Source of the DNA: Planctomycetota bacterium | Lineage (GTDB): Bacteria; Planctomycetota; UBA1135; GCA-002748355 | NCBI GenBank assembly: GCA_020638795.1 | Contig: JACKHW010000001.1 | Location: 310,001 to 374,000, forward strand | DNA: 64,000 nt | Reading direction: 5' to 3' | In this document: positions 1 through 8,921 of the stretch, one piece after another | Layout of the letters: every line of letters starts with the position of its first letter | Position numbering within the stretch: the first letter of the stretch is position 1 | Program-made: the position numbers and the translations under genes | Notes under the pieces: model-generated | Told to the model about the DNA's origin: nothing | The model's input: only the letters and a program-made list of their open reading frames with translations | Databases searched by the model: none

Positions 1-219
1 GCGAAATCCGCGCGAGCGGCAGTGCGCCGCCTCGCAGTCTGGCGTCAGGCGAACACCGCGATGCAAGCCCTCGAAAAGGCCATCGAGTACCGCACCGCGG
101 GGCGGCAGAGTTCTGCGGACAAGCAGATCGATAAGGTGCGGAAGTCCGCAGGCGTGCGCGAGGTCGACGAAGCGCTCGAGGCCTACGAACGCGACGGTCA
201 CGAAAAAGCCAAGAAGTAG
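1..219 (+). CDS. C-terminal fragment of an unidentified protein
   Basis: The reading frame is open from the first base of the window to the stop at 217-219, so only the last 72 codons of a longer gene are seen. The visible part is highly charged, rich in Ala, Arg, Lys and Glu, and predicted to be helical, ending in a lysine-rich tail. A GTG at 22 could be a start but has no convincing ribosome site, and the frame continues upstream. No family is recognised. The helical, Ala-rich character would fit the end of a TPR or coiled-coil protein, but this is only an impression. Confidence 0.45.
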   Translation, partial: AKSARAAVRRLAVWRQANTAMQALEKAIEYRTAGRQSSADKQIDKVRKSAGVREVDEALEAYERDGHEKAKK

Positions 220-276
220 CTGTCCGGGATCTCGAACCGGGTTCAGTCGATCGCCAGCCGTGATCGATCTGAAGAT

Positions 277-675
277 ATGGCTTCGTTTCGACCCCGTCCT
301 CTCCTGCTTGCCAGCGTACTGGCAACGCTCGGTGCGTGTTCGACCATCGAGACCGTCAACCTCGCGGAGATCCAAGATCGGACCGGCCTCGTGTTGACCG
401 AGAACGACGCACCGACTGGAGCCCGGAGTCTCGCGTTCTTGTCGGCCCATCGCAGCGGCTTCTATCTCTTCGGATACTTGCCGATGGTGCGCGCGAGTTT
501 CGATCACTGCATGGAGCAGATCGTGTCCGAGGCGAAGCGCGTGAGGGCCGATGGCGTGTCGAACATGCGCATCGAGTTCGCGCCGGCTTCGTTCTTCAGC
601 CTAGCTGAGCCCGTCTTCCCCTGGATGGCGCACGCGACGATCACCGGGATGGCCTATCGATTGGCTGAGCGCTGA
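277..675 (+). CDS. small predicted lipoprotein
   Basis: This 132-residue protein begins with a short basic stretch, a hydrophobic core and a lipobox ending LATLGAC, with the lipidated cysteine near residue 21. It should therefore be exported and anchored in a membrane through a lipid. The mature part has no motif I recognise. It contains a central region with the words FLSAHRSGFYLFGYLP and a conserved-looking C-terminal beta/alpha pattern that resembles small YbjQ-like or DUF-type lipoproteins, without a firm match. It lies alone between a partial gene and an aldo/keto reductase, 40 bp upstream of the latter, so it could be co-transcribed with it. Confidence 0.7.
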   Translation: MASFRPRPLLLASVLATLGACSTIETVNLAEIQDRTGLVLTENDAPTGARSLAFLSAHRSGFYLFGYLPMVRASFDHCMEQIVSEAKRVRADGVSNMRIEFAPASFFSLAEPVFPWMAHATITGMAYRLAER

Positions 676-715
676 ACCTGCCCTAGATCGTCACCTCGCT
701 GTTATCGTCTGCGTC

Positions 716-1705
716 ATGGAATATCGACGTCTGGGAAAGAGTGGGCTCAAGGTCAGTTCGCTCTCCTTCGGTTCTTGGGTCACCTTTCACTTCCAAGCCG
801 ACACGTCGGCTGCGAAGGAGATGATGTCGTGTGCGTACGATCACGGCGTCAACTTCTTCGACAATGCCGAGGTATACGCCGGTGGCGAATCCGAGCGAAT
901 CATGGGGCAAGCGCTCCAAGAACTCGGCTGGGCGCGTGACACGTATTGCGTGTCCTCGAAAGTGTTCTGGGGTGGTCAACTGCCGACGCAGCGTGGGTTG
1001 TCGCGCAAGCATGTCCACGATGCGTGCCATGCCGCCATGAAGCGTCTCCGAGTCGACTACCTCGACTTGTTCTTCTGCCATCGTCCCGATCTCGACACGC
1101 CGATCGAAGAAACGGTGCGCGCGATGACGGACCTCATCGCACAGGGCAAGGTCCTCTACTGGGGGACGTCCGAGTGGAGCGCCGATCAGCTGTCCGAAGC
1201 CGCCGGTGTGGCCCGTGCGCTCGGCGTGCCTGGTCCGACGATGGACCAACCGCAATACAACATGTTCGTCCGGGACAAGGTCGAACGTGAGTTCTCCCGC
1301 CTCTACGAGACGATCGGTCTCGGAACGACGATCTGGTCGCCACTCGCATCGGGGATCTTGACCGGCAAGTACGCGAACGGCATTCCCGACGGCTCTCGCA
1401 TGTCGCTACCCGAATACGGCTTCTTGCGGGAACGACTCGAGAGCGAAGAAGGCAGACAACAAGTGAAGAAGGCCGGCGCCTTGCAAGGGCTCGCGAGTGA
1501 ACTCGGAACGACGCTTCCCAAGCTCGCGATCGCGTGGTGCCTCGAGAACGAGAACGTCAGCACCGTGATCCTCGGAGCGTCGAAGGTCTCACAGCTCCAG
1601 GAGACCCTTGGCGCGCTCGACGTCGTGCCGCAGCTCGATGCCGAAGTGCTCGCGAAGATCGAAGGCATTCTCGACAACAAGCCGTCGGAGCTACCGCGTT
1701 ACTGA
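716..1705 (+). CDS. aldo/keto reductase (Kv-beta/YghZ-like group)
   Basis: A 329-residue NAD(P)H-dependent oxidoreductase of the aldo/keto reductase superfamily, which reduces aldehydes and ketones in the cytoplasm on a TIM barrel. The N-terminus MEYRRLGKSGLKVSSLSFG is typical of the voltage-gated potassium channel beta-subunit-like branch. The catalytic tetrad can be placed at Asp49, Tyr54, Lys82 and His122 (words NFFDNAEVY, SSKVFWG and FFCHRPD). The NADP-binding C-terminal signature (STVILGASKVSQL) is present. Length is normal for the family. The physiological substrate cannot be told from sequence, and the neighbours give no pathway. Confidence 0.93.
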   Translation: MEYRRLGKSGLKVSSLSFGSWVTFHFQADTSAAKEMMSCAYDHGVNFFDNAEVYAGGESERIMGQALQELGWARDTYCVSSKVFWGGQLPTQRGLSRKHVHDACHAAMKRLRVDYLDLFFCHRPDLDTPIEETVRAMTDLIAQGKVLYWGTSEWSADQLSEAAGVARALGVPGPTMDQPQYNMFVRDKVEREFSRLYETIGLGTTIWSPLASGILTGKYANGIPDGSRMSLPEYGFLRERLESEEGRQQVKKAGALQGLASELGTTLPKLAIAWCLENENVSTVILGASKVSQLQETLGALDVVPQLDAEVLAKIEGILDNKPSELPRY

Positions 1706-2024
1706 GACCTGCCTCGCACGATCGTGTCCCGACGGTTGATCGTGGAGCGACTCACGACCCTCCTGCTTGCCCCGTTGTGCACGAGTTCGATGGAATGTCC
1801 ACGACGGGTGCCGACAAGCGGGAAGGCGCCTCGCCGGCACTCCCTATCGACGACGATGAGGCTCGTGATTGGCGCACCCGGTTTGTCGCTGGCGGGCATG
1901 GAGGGAATAAGGGCGCGCCCGAGCATGCCAGCTATCTGGCGTTCGATGTCGTGCGTGCGCCGGAATAATCCAGTTGGTCGTGAGTCCGAGTCGCTGTTTT
2001 CGGAGCCCCCGAGAGGAGAGAACC
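1706..2024. other. 319-bp intergenic stretch without a convincing gene
   Basis: This is the longest gene-free stretch of the window. A short open frame at 1795-1968 on the + strand (57 codons, acidic and Gly/Ala-rich) exists but has no ribosome site or recognisable product, and I do not call it. The last 20 bases hold a good ribosome site (GAGAGGAGAG) for the next gene. The promoter of that gene is presumably here, but no clear -35/-10 pair is visible. Confidence 0.4.
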
Positions 2025-3035
2025 ATGAAGTCCGCGAGTAGCTTGCCGCCATGGCCCGTCATGACCCTTGTCGTTTGGTTTTGGACCTTCGTCGCTGTAT
2101 TCGGCATGCGCGATGCGTATGCGCAGCCACGGTCTGTACAGCAGGAGAACGCCGAGGCCCCTAGCGGCCGTGGTCACGAGGTCTACAGGGTCATGGGCGA
2201 TGTGGTCGTGTTCGACTTCGGTGACGAGCACGATTTCGATCTGACCGAGTTCGTCGAACTCGCGAAGGCCGTGACGCACAAGTCGTTCTACTTCGACAAA
2301 CAGCAGGATCCGAGGCTTTTGCAAAAACCCGGCATACGTATCCCGTTGAGTGGAACCTTCCGGGTGAAGACGAAGCAGTTCTACGAGTTCTTCCAGGTCG
2401 TTCTCGCCAAGCTCGATTGGGTCTGTGTTCCATCCGGCGCGGACGGCTGGGAATTCATCGATCTCGTCTACGTGAATGGACCTCGCGGACCGAGCATCCG
2501 GAGTGGGGTTCGGTGGGTGGCGAACGACGAAGTCACAGCCTACGCCCACCAAGAAGGTACGTACATCGTCACCACGATCGATACGAGTCCGCAGAGCGCG
2601 CAGCTCATTGCCGCGAATCTGCGGCAGTTCTTCCACGACCAGAAGGGATTGATGAGTCTCGTGCCGGCTGGCGGCGACAACCAGACGAAGCTGATGATCA
2701 CAGGCACCGGCTCGATGGTGAACACGGTCGTCGCCGTCGTGAAGAGCTTCCAGAGGACGAAGGCGGAGCCAGCCGATACGGATCGTCCTGGAAGCGTCGA
2801 AGCTCAGGAAGAGCCTGAGCGAGCGAACCCGCCGGCGGGCGCAGACGATGCGGCGGAAGAACCCGAAGCGCGACCCAGGCGCCGAACACGTCGTGTGCGT
2901 ACGATGTCCGAGGTCCGGAAGACCTCGGCACACAAGGACGCCCATGAAGAGCCCTCCGCTGTATGCAGTTCGCCTCGGCCTGATGGCCGCTACATGGATC
3001 GCGAGCGCGTATGCGCAACACGATGGCGGTTCTGA
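2025..3035 (+). CDS. exported protein with secretin-type N-domains (GspD N0/N1-like)
   Basis: The start at 2025 is chosen because GGAGAG lies just upstream and the product then opens with a signal-anchor segment (hydrophobic residues about 10-30, ending near AYAQP). The 336-residue product contains two alpha/beta modules resembling the small periplasmic N-domains of type II/III secretins. The first is around residues 55-140 (VVFDFGDEHDFDLTEFVELA, then a beta-loop) and the second around 160-240 (IDTSPQSAQLIAANLRQFF). The outer-membrane pore domain of a true secretin is absent. The last about 80 residues are acidic/Pro-rich then very basic, suggesting a disordered tail. Its 3' end overlaps the next gene by 92 nt. 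No other type II secretion genes are in the window, so its partner is unknown. Confidence 0.65.
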   Translation: MKSASSLPPWPVMTLVVWFWTFVAVFGMRDAYAQPRSVQQENAEAPSGRGHEVYRVMGDVVVFDFGDEHDFDLTEFVELAKAVTHKSFYFDKQQDPRLLQKPGIRIPLSGTFRVKTKQFYEFFQVVLAKLDWVCVPSGADGWEFIDLVYVNGPRGPSIRSGVRWVANDEVTAYAHQEGTYIVTTIDTSPQSAQLIAANLRQFFHDQKGLMSLVPAGGDNQTKLMITGTGSMVNTVVAVVKSFQRTKAEPADTDRPGSVEAQEEPERANPPAGADDAAEEPEARPRRRTRRVRTMSEVRKTSAHKDAHEEPSAVCSSPRPDGRYMDRERVCATRWRF

Positions 3036-4326
3036 TGCACGTGCGCCTGACAATGTCGCTGGCATCGTCGATGCGTACATCGATGCGCGCTACGACGGCG
3101 ACGCGCAAGACACGGCGGCGCTACTCGATCGCCTGAAGCGTGCCGGTCGATCGGACCCGAAAGCGATCGAAGCACTGCTTCGCGCGCCCCGTCACGCTTA
3201 CCCGAGCGCGGACGACCTCGTCGGCAAGACGACGGTACACGAGGTGTCGTGTGCGCACGTCGACTACGAGTCACGGTATCTGCTCTTCGTGCCTGCGACG
3301 TATGCACACGAGGCTGCCACACCGCTCGTCGTCGTCGGTCATGGCGGAAACTCTTCGATGCCCGAGGATCGCGCGAAACGCGTCGCGGAGTCGTATCTGA
3401 AGGCGTACGCCCCGGCCCTCAGCAAAGCCCTGGGAGCCATCGTCGTCGCCCCCGCATCTTCTCGTGGCTGGGGTCACATCGGAAACTCCCTGATCCTGTC
3501 TACGATTTCCGACGTCCAGCGTCGACTCCATATCGATCCCGATCGCATCTATGTGACGGGGCAGTCGATGGGGGGACACATGAGTTTTCGGGCAGCGCTG
3601 AGCCTCCCGGATCGATTTGCCGCGGTGTCCCCTCAGAGCGGGGGCTATGACTTCGTCGCGAAGAACGTCATTGGTAACCTCATCAACGTGCCGGGCTACG
3701 TGACGTGGGGCAAACGCGAGCCCTACGGCATCGACAAGGACAGTCGGACCAATGCCGCCTGGGCGCGCGAGAACGGGCTCGATTGGGTCTTCGTCGAGAA
3801 AGACGGGGGCCACGAGATCTATCAGGACGAGCTGCCCGCGATCGCGAAGTTCTTTTCGGAGCATCCTCGGAACCTCTACCGCAAGGAGATCTACCTGCGG
3901 CAAGGAGGGTCGATGAAGTTCGAACGCACGTGGGGCATCAAGGGCTGGCCCGAACACCATGTCTACAGCGACGATCGCCCGTTGCGTTGGAATCTGCGCC
4001 ACTGGCTCGAAGTCGTTCCACGTCCGGAAAACGAAACTCCGATCACCGTGCACGCACTCGCGAAGTCGAACAATCGCTTCGAAGTGCACAGCGATCAACT
4101 TCGAGAGTTCTCGATCTACTTGCACCCACGGCTGATCGACTTTTCGAAACCCGTCGAGGTCTTCGCGAACGGCAAGAGAGCATTCGCGGAACGCGTCGAA
4201 CCCGATCCGGCTCTCATGCTCGAACTCGTACGCGAGTTCGATGATCGAGGCCGTGTCTTTTGGGCACGCATTCGTGTGCGAGTCGAAACGGACGAGACGG
4301 TCGAACTTCCGAAGAAGCGCCAGTAG
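2944..4326 (+). CDS. exported alpha/beta hydrolase (esterase/PHB-depolymerase-like)
   Basis: The start at 2944 gives a clean signal peptide (MKSPPLYAVRLGL... ending ASAYAQ), and an upstream in-frame extension would be basic and without export signal. The 460-residue product has an alpha/beta-hydrolase core: an oxyanion-hole region (TPLVVVGHGGN), the nucleophile elbow GQSMGG near residue 200, and a candidate catalytic His in DGGHEIYQDEL. The layout resembles feruloyl esterase, PHB depolymerase or dienelactone-type secreted esterases. A C-terminal beta-rich domain of about 130 residues follows the catalytic part and may bind substrate. The gene overlaps the secretin-N-like gene and is probably co-expressed with it. 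Substrate unknown. Confidence 0.8.
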   Translation: MKSPPLYAVRLGLMAATWIASAYAQHDGGSDARAPDNVAGIVDAYIDARYDGDAQDTAALLDRLKRAGRSDPKAIEALLRAPRHAYPSADDLVGKTTVHEVSCAHVDYESRYLLFVPATYAHEAATPLVVVGHGGNSSMPEDRAKRVAESYLKAYAPALSKALGAIVVAPASSRGWGHIGNSLILSTISDVQRRLHIDPDRIYVTGQSMGGHMSFRAALSLPDRFAAVSPQSGGYDFVAKNVIGNLINVPGYVTWGKREPYGIDKDSRTNAAWARENGLDWVFVEKDGGHEIYQDELPAIAKFFSEHPRNLYRKEIYLRQGGSMKFERTWGIKGWPEHHVYSDDRPLRWNLRHWLEVVPRPENETPITVHALAKSNNRFEVHSDQLREFSIYLHPRLIDFSKPVEVFANGKRAFAERVEPDPALMLELVREFDDRGRVFWARIRVRVETDETVELPKKRQ

Positions 4327-4389
4327 TCCGTCCCTGCAAGGCAAGGTGCGCGCGAACGGTCGTTGAGTGCGTCGCCGAGCCAGACGCTG

Positions 4390-5100
4390 CTAAGCGACGA
4401 CTGCCGTCGCGACGACGACTTGACACCCTTCGGAGCGTCGAGTCTTGCGCTCGCCACTCTGGTGCATTCGATGCTGCTCCTCGAGCGACAACGCCTCGGG
4501 CGGAACCAGCAAGTGGTCGACAATCAAGAGGCCGTGGCTCTGCACGTAGCGAGCGAACTCCTCGCTGTTCCACTCACGAACATGATCGACCTTGTCGCTC
4601 GTCATACATTCATGACCGCGGACAATGTCCCGTTCTGGTGTCGAGAGGATGAGGATGCCGTGCTCGGTCAGGCTGTCGCGTAGGAATGAGAGACACGGGT
4701 CCGGGTCGACGAGATGCTCGATGACGTCTGCGCAGATGACGAGGTCGAAGCGCGCATCGAGGGCGCGCGGAGCTTCGAGATCGATCGATACGAAATCGAA
4801 TCCCGGAAAGTCCCGACGCACGATGCTCTCCAGGGTCGGCTGATCGAAGCACGTGAGCGTTCGTGCGAACGGCTGCAAGAGTCGCGCTTTGCTCGGGTAT
4901 CCACAGCCGACGTCCGCGATACGCAGCCCGCTACCCATGCGTTGCGCGCAGTCGAGCGCGAGTCGATAGACGTCGTGCTGGAAGCGCATCGACGATTCGA
5001 TGCGTTCGAGGGTCCAATAGTCGCCAGGATCGACTTCGATGGTGTTGGCCGCTTCGCGGGCTCGATAGCCGGCTTTGATGAAGTAGCTTCGTTGCGACAC
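4390..5100 (-). CDS. class I SAM-dependent methyltransferase
   Basis: A GTG start at 5100 is preferred. It lies three bases after the stop of the upstream asparagine synthetase and has GAGG about 8 nt upstream, whereas the longer open frame would overlap that gene by 160 nt with low-complexity Arg-rich residues. The 236-residue product has SAM motif I (LRIADVGCGYPSKARLL), the acidic motif II region, and a Methyltransf_11-type post-I segment (FDLVICADVIEHLVDP). It likely methylates a sugar, lipid or small metabolite of the surrounding glycan cluster. It is translationally coupled to the asparagine synthetase and converges with the hydrolase gene at 4326. Confidence 0.85.
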   Translation of the reverse strand: MSQRSYFIKAGYRAREAANTIEVDPGDYWTLERIESSMRFQHDVYRLALDCAQRMGSGLRIADVGCGYPSKARLLQPFARTLTCFDQPTLESIVRRDFPGFDFVSIDLEAPRALDARFDLVICADVIEHLVDPDPCLSFLRDSLTEHGILILSTPERDIVRGHECMTSDKVDHVREWNSEEFARYVQSHGLLIVDHLLVPPEALSLEEQHRMHQSGERKTRRSEGCQVVVATAVVA

Positions 5101-5102
5101 GG

Positions 5103-6932
5103 TCAGATCCTCGATTCTGCCCACGCTGCGAGCATGCAGAGTGCATAGACTCGCGCATCGGCGCAGGGGGTCTCGGGGCCGACGAACTCGTCCCAGCGCT
5201 CGTGGAGAGCGCCGCTCGCGACGAAACGCGTGCCGCGCAGCCAATCGATTCGTCGCCGCCACACGTCATGACCGAGGCGCAGGCTGAAGCCCTGTTTCGG
5301 ACTGGACAATACGTGATCAGGAACTCGACCTCTCAGATAGCGGCGCAATGCGGCTTTGCCACGTCCCTGCGTTTCGTCCTCACGCGGAGCAGAAGACAGC
5401 GCGAGTTCGAGGAGTCGTTTGTCGAGAAACGGGCATCGTGCCTCGACGCCGACGGCCATCGTCGCGCGATCGACCTTGGGCAAGATCGATCCTGCACAGA
5501 ACCCTGCGAGATCGAGTCGTTGTGCACGGCGTGGGGGCGGTAGCGAAGCGAGATCCTCCGACACGAGCCACGACGCGTACCGTTCTTCGTCGTACTCGCA
5601 GCCGAGAGGCGACAAGAGCGCTCGAGCCTCCGAGGGATGGAAGCGCGGAAAGACGCGCTGAAGATGACCGTGGATCCATGAGAGCGATCCTAGTGCGCGC
5701 AATGCATGCGTTCGCAAGTCGGCCGGTGCTTCGGGATTGGCAACGGCTGCTGCGAGTCGTGCGTGCGGAAGGCCGTGGTGCTCGTCGACTCGTGGTTGAT
5801 GCCAGGTGTAACCTGCGAACGCCTCGTCGCCTCCATCGCCGGTCAGAACGACGGTGCTATGCCGCTTGGCTTCGGCGCTGACGAGCGTCATGGTCAAGAG
5901 AGCGCCGTAGGCCTGCGGTTCGTCGAACGCGAACGCCGCCTTCGCGAGCAGCTCACCCGTGTCCTCGATCGCGAGAGGCACGGCCGTATGCGGCAGTCCG
6001 AGCAACTCGGCGTTGGATGCGGCGTTCGCCGCTTCGTCACTCTCGCCGGGCAGGGACAGGGTCGTGCAATGCAAGCGTGTCTCGAGATCGCTCGCTGCGA
6101 CGGCGATCGCCGAAGAATCGATTCCCGCTGACAAGAGCAGCCCGATGTCGACATCACTCTGCAAGTGCTCTCGCACGATCGATGGCCAGAGTGTCGAAAG
6201 CTCAGGATCGACATCCGGTCCGTTGGCTGTCTCGGGGGGTGACCAGTGTCGAAACGTAGTGAGTCGTCGCTGCTCGATATCGAAGACGATTGCACGCCCC
6301 GGTTGCACCTTGGAGATCCCTTTCCAGACGGTTCCGGGTGCGGGGCAATAACCGAGCGACAGCACGTGTGCGAGGCCGACGGGATCGAGCTCGACGTCCG
6401 TTGGCAGGAGCGCGCGTAAGGCATCGGCGTCGGATGCTACGTGGAGGACACCGCCCTGCTCACCGAAGTAGAGCGGCTTCATCCCGACGTGGTCGATGGC
6501 GAGGACGGCGCGCTGGCGTGCGCCATCCCACAAAACGAACGCAAACATTCCGCGTACGCGCTGCAGGAGTTCGCGCTCTCCCCATTCCACAAAACCGTGC
6601 AGTAGGACCTCGTTGTCGGAACGCGATCGAAAACCATGACCGCGCGCCTCCAACTCCGTGCGCAGCTCCGCAGCGTTGTAGATTTCGCCATTGCACACGA
6701 GTGCACGAACGCCGCGCTCATCCACGAACGGTTGGGTCGCCTGTGGACTCGGGTCCACGACGATCAGTCTCCGGTGTCCGAGCCACGTCGTGCCACGATC
6801 GCATGTCCAGTGCGCGCCGGAGTCCGGTCCGCGCATCGTCAGTCGAGCGAGGGCAGCTTCTCCACCCGGCGGTATCCAGCCCCTGGGCCTAGGCGAGGGT
6901 TCGAGGCCGAGGATCGCTGCAATACCACACAT
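5103..6932 (-). CDS. asnB: glutamine-hydrolysing asparagine synthetase
   Basis: This 609-residue enzyme amidates aspartate, or another carboxylate acceptor, with ammonia released from glutamine. The Ntn-type glutaminase domain occupies the first 200 residues: Cys2 is the nucleophile after Met removal (MCGIAAILG), followed by RGPD, CNGEIYN and GMFAFVLWD. The synthetase domain carries the PP-loop LLLSAGIDSS around residue 265 and the TGDGGDEAFAGY motif. Length fits the AsnB family. In clusters with glycosyltransferases and methyltransferases, such paralogues often amidate sugars or polysaccharide building blocks rather than supply asparagine. The context favours that, but the sequence alone does not decide. 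It is divergent from the methyltransferase at 7022. Confidence 0.93.
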   Translation of the reverse strand: MCGIAAILGLEPSPRPRGWIPPGGEAALARLTMRGPDSGAHWTCDRGTTWLGHRRLIVVDPSPQATQPFVDERGVRALVCNGEIYNAAELRTELEARGHGFRSRSDNEVLLHGFVEWGERELLQRVRGMFAFVLWDGARQRAVLAIDHVGMKPLYFGEQGGVLHVASDADALRALLPTDVELDPVGLAHVLSLGYCPAPGTVWKGISKVQPGRAIVFDIEQRRLTTFRHWSPPETANGPDVDPELSTLWPSIVREHLQSDVDIGLLLSAGIDSSAIAVAASDLETRLHCTTLSLPGESDEAANAASNAELLGLPHTAVPLAIEDTGELLAKAAFAFDEPQAYGALLTMTLVSAEAKRHSTVVLTGDGGDEAFAGYTWHQPRVDEHHGLPHARLAAAVANPEAPADLRTHALRALGSLSWIHGHLQRVFPRFHPSEARALLSPLGCEYDEERYASWLVSEDLASLPPPRRAQRLDLAGFCAGSILPKVDRATMAVGVEARCPFLDKRLLELALSSAPREDETQGRGKAALRRYLRGRVPDHVLSSPKQGFSLRLGHDVWRRRIDWLRGTRFVASGALHERWDEFVGPETPCADARVYALCMLAAWAESRI

Positions 6933-6979
6933 GATCTGGCGGGGGAGGGCGCGTGACTACAGCCTGCTATCGGAAGGAA

Positions 6980-7004
6980 CATTCGTCGGTGTTCAGTCCG
7001 AATG
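6980..7004. promoter_or_regulatory. inverted repeat in a divergent promoter region
   Basis: The 89 bp between the divergently transcribed asnB (start 6932) and the methyltransferase (start 7022) contain CATTCG, a 13-base gap, and CGAATG. This 6-bp dyad is the only obvious symmetry in the shared promoter region and could be an operator. It is short enough to arise by chance. Confidence 0.25.
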
Positions 7005-7021
7005 ATTGAAACGACGATCCC

Positions 7022-7774
7022 ATGTCAATGAGTGCACCCGTTCACGCGTCGACTTCCGCGGCGTCGACGTTCGTGGCTCGCGGCCCGTTCGTGACATCCG
7101 TCCGATATCACGACCGGGAAAGCAAGCCGCTGTACGTCGTCGACAAGTACATGCCACTGCTTCGCGGTCGAGTGCTCGATGTCGGAGCCGATGGAGCGCA
7201 GATGTCTCGTGCCTTGCCGTTCGATTGCGAATACACCGGGATCGGCATCGGCGCGCCGCCGATACTCCCCGTGGATCTCGAAGCGCGAGGTATCCCGTAC
7301 TCGAGCAACACGTTCGACTGCGTGTTGTGCCTCGACGTTCTCGAACACGTCGATGGCCCACATCGATTGTTCGACGAACTCTGTCGAGTCTCACGCGGCT
7401 TCGTGGTCGTATCGCTGCCCAACTGTTGGGCCGCATTTTGGGGAATGCTGCGGCACGGACCGTATCGGCCTGGACGTGCGCTCAAGTTCTACGGCTTGCC
7501 ACCAGAGGCACCGGACGATCGGCACAAGTGGTTCTTTCACATCGGAGAGGCTGAGGAGTTCATCAGGGCACGTGCGGCATGCTGCCATGCTCATGTGGTG
7601 CAGATCGACTACGAGGGTGAAGAGCATCTCACAGACTGGCAGTGCGAACTCGAAGCACTACAGCGAGCCGGCCTCGTGCACGAATCGATCGATGCTCGTT
7701 CCCTGTTTGCAGGCGCCATGTGGGCCGTGATCGACGTGCGTGGGATCGGGAATGCGTGTACTCGTCGCGAGTGA
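7022..7774 (+). CDS. SAM-dependent methyltransferase (type 11-like)
   Basis: A 250-residue class I methyltransferase. Motif I is GRVLDVGADGAQ near residues 49-60, and the post-I region FDCVLCLDVLEHVDGPHRLF is typical of the Methyltransf_11 group. The segment NCWAAFWGMLRHGPYRPG followed by KFYGLP and KWFFH resembles methyltransferases found beside glycosyltransferases in O-antigen or exopolysaccharide clusters. The C-terminal end overlaps the downstream glycosyltransferase start by about 20 nt, so the two are translationally coupled. It probably modifies a sugar or lipid-linked intermediate; the acceptor is unknown. Confidence 0.85.
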   Translation: MSMSAPVHASTSAASTFVARGPFVTSVRYHDRESKPLYVVDKYMPLLRGRVLDVGADGAQMSRALPFDCEYTGIGIGAPPILPVDLEARGIPYSSNTFDCVLCLDVLEHVDGPHRLFDELCRVSRGFVVVSLPNCWAAFWGMLRHGPYRPGRALKFYGLPPEAPDDRHKWFFHIGEAEEFIRARAACCHAHVVQIDYEGEEHLTDWQCELEALQRAGLVHESIDARSLFAGAMWAVIDVRGIGNACTRRE

Positions 7775-8921
7775 TTTCGAACCGGGTAGTCATCGGGCAC
7801 ACGCGATCAACGTCGTGAAGACGGCGGGAGGCTTCGCGAGGCTGGGTCACGACGTCACGGTGCTATACCGTGGCTCGGTGGCATCGGATGTCACGGATCT
7901 CGTGCGCGCGTATGGCGAACCGCAGCTCAAGTGGACGTGCGTTCCGGTCGATGCCGCGGAGAGCGACGCCGCGCGAGAGCGGTCGTTCGCCCGTGCGACA
8001 GCGGAGATTGCTCGCGGGTTCGACTTCGTTTACGCGCGGCACTTCTTCGCTGCGCTCGCGGCCTCAGGGTTCGGTACCGAGACCGCACTCGAAACGCATG
8101 CGTACGTCGGCGATCCGAATCCGCTGCTCCAACGAGCAATCGAAGCCACGCGTTCGGATCTGACGCGCATCGTGACGATCTCGGAAGTTTTGCGCGCACA
8201 CTACATCGAGCGTGGCGGCGATCCCGACCGAATCGTCGTCGTGCCGGATGGAGTCGATTTCGCGCGGTTTCGTCGGCCAGATGAAGTCGGGAAATGCCCG
8301 TTCTCACGTCGTTTCGACTGGCACGTCCTCTATGCCGGCCATCTCTACGACTACAAGGGGATTCCGACCGTGCTCAGCGCGGCGACCATGTTGCCCAAGG
8401 TCGGCTTCGAAATCGTCGGTGGGTCACCGGAGGACGTGGATCGTGTCCGTAAGGCTGCTCGCACCATGGACAATGTCACGGTGCACGGACTCGTCCCACA
8501 CGACCGTGTTCCGCAGTGGCTATGGCACGCCGACACCTTGTTGTTGCCACCGACTGCTGCCGAACCGTCGTCGCAATGGACGAGTCCCGTGAAACTCGGC
8601 GAGTATCTCGCGAGCACCAACCCGATCGTGGCTTCGTCGATCCCTGGGTTGCGCGCGTGGGTGGCTGCCGACGTCGTCACCTGGTTCCGTCCGGACGATC
8701 CCCATGACTTGGCGAAGGCGATCGTTCGTGCACTCGGCGAAGATGCAGAGTGGGGCAGTGAGCGGCGAAGGCGAGCGACCGCGTTGGCCGAGAGTTTCGA
8801 CTATCGACATCGAGCACGGAGCATGCTCGCAGGGCGTGACCTGCTTCACGCGTCGTCGTGCCAGCCTTGTTCTCCGATCAGTGGAACGAAGACGACGTTG
8901 CCGAGCGCTTCGTTGCGGTAG
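7752..8921 (+). CDS. glycosyltransferase family 4 protein
   Basis: ATG 7752 is preferred to the upstream in-frame GTG at 7740; both overlap the preceding gene. The product of about 389 residues has the GT-B fold. The N-terminal domain opens MRVLVASDFEPGSHRAHAIN, and the C-terminal nucleotide-sugar domain contains LYAGHLYDYKG, a VPDGVD hinge, and the acidic/SP.KLGEY motif (EPSSQWTSPVKLGEYLAS). It should transfer a sugar from a nucleotide donor to a growing glycan on the cytoplasmic side. The last about 25 residues run antisense into the 3' end of pcm (76-nt overlap) and look non-native (Cys/Pro/Ser-rich), suggesting the original stop was lost. Confidence 0.9.
   Translation: MRVLVASDFEPGSHRAHAINVVKTAGGFARLGHDVTVLYRGSVASDVTDLVRAYGEPQLKWTCVPVDAAESDAARERSFARATAEIARGFDFVYARHFFAALAASGFGTETALETHAYVGDPNPLLQRAIEATRSDLTRIVTISEVLRAHYIERGGDPDRIVVVPDGVDFARFRRPDEVGKCPFSRRFDWHVLYAGHLYDYKGIPTVLSAATMLPKVGFEIVGGSPEDVDRVRKAARTMDNVTVHGLVPHDRVPQWLWHADTLLLPPTAAEPSSQWTSPVKLGEYLASTNPIVASSIPGLRAWVAADVVTWFRPDDPHDLAKAIVRALGEDAEWGSERRRRATALAESFDYRHRARSMLAGRDLLHASSCQPCSPISGTKTTLPSASLR

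Noticed and set aside
1932..3080. 382-codon frame antisense to the secretin-N-like gene
   Set aside because: Shadow of the gene on the + strand; it lacks ribosome site and domain.
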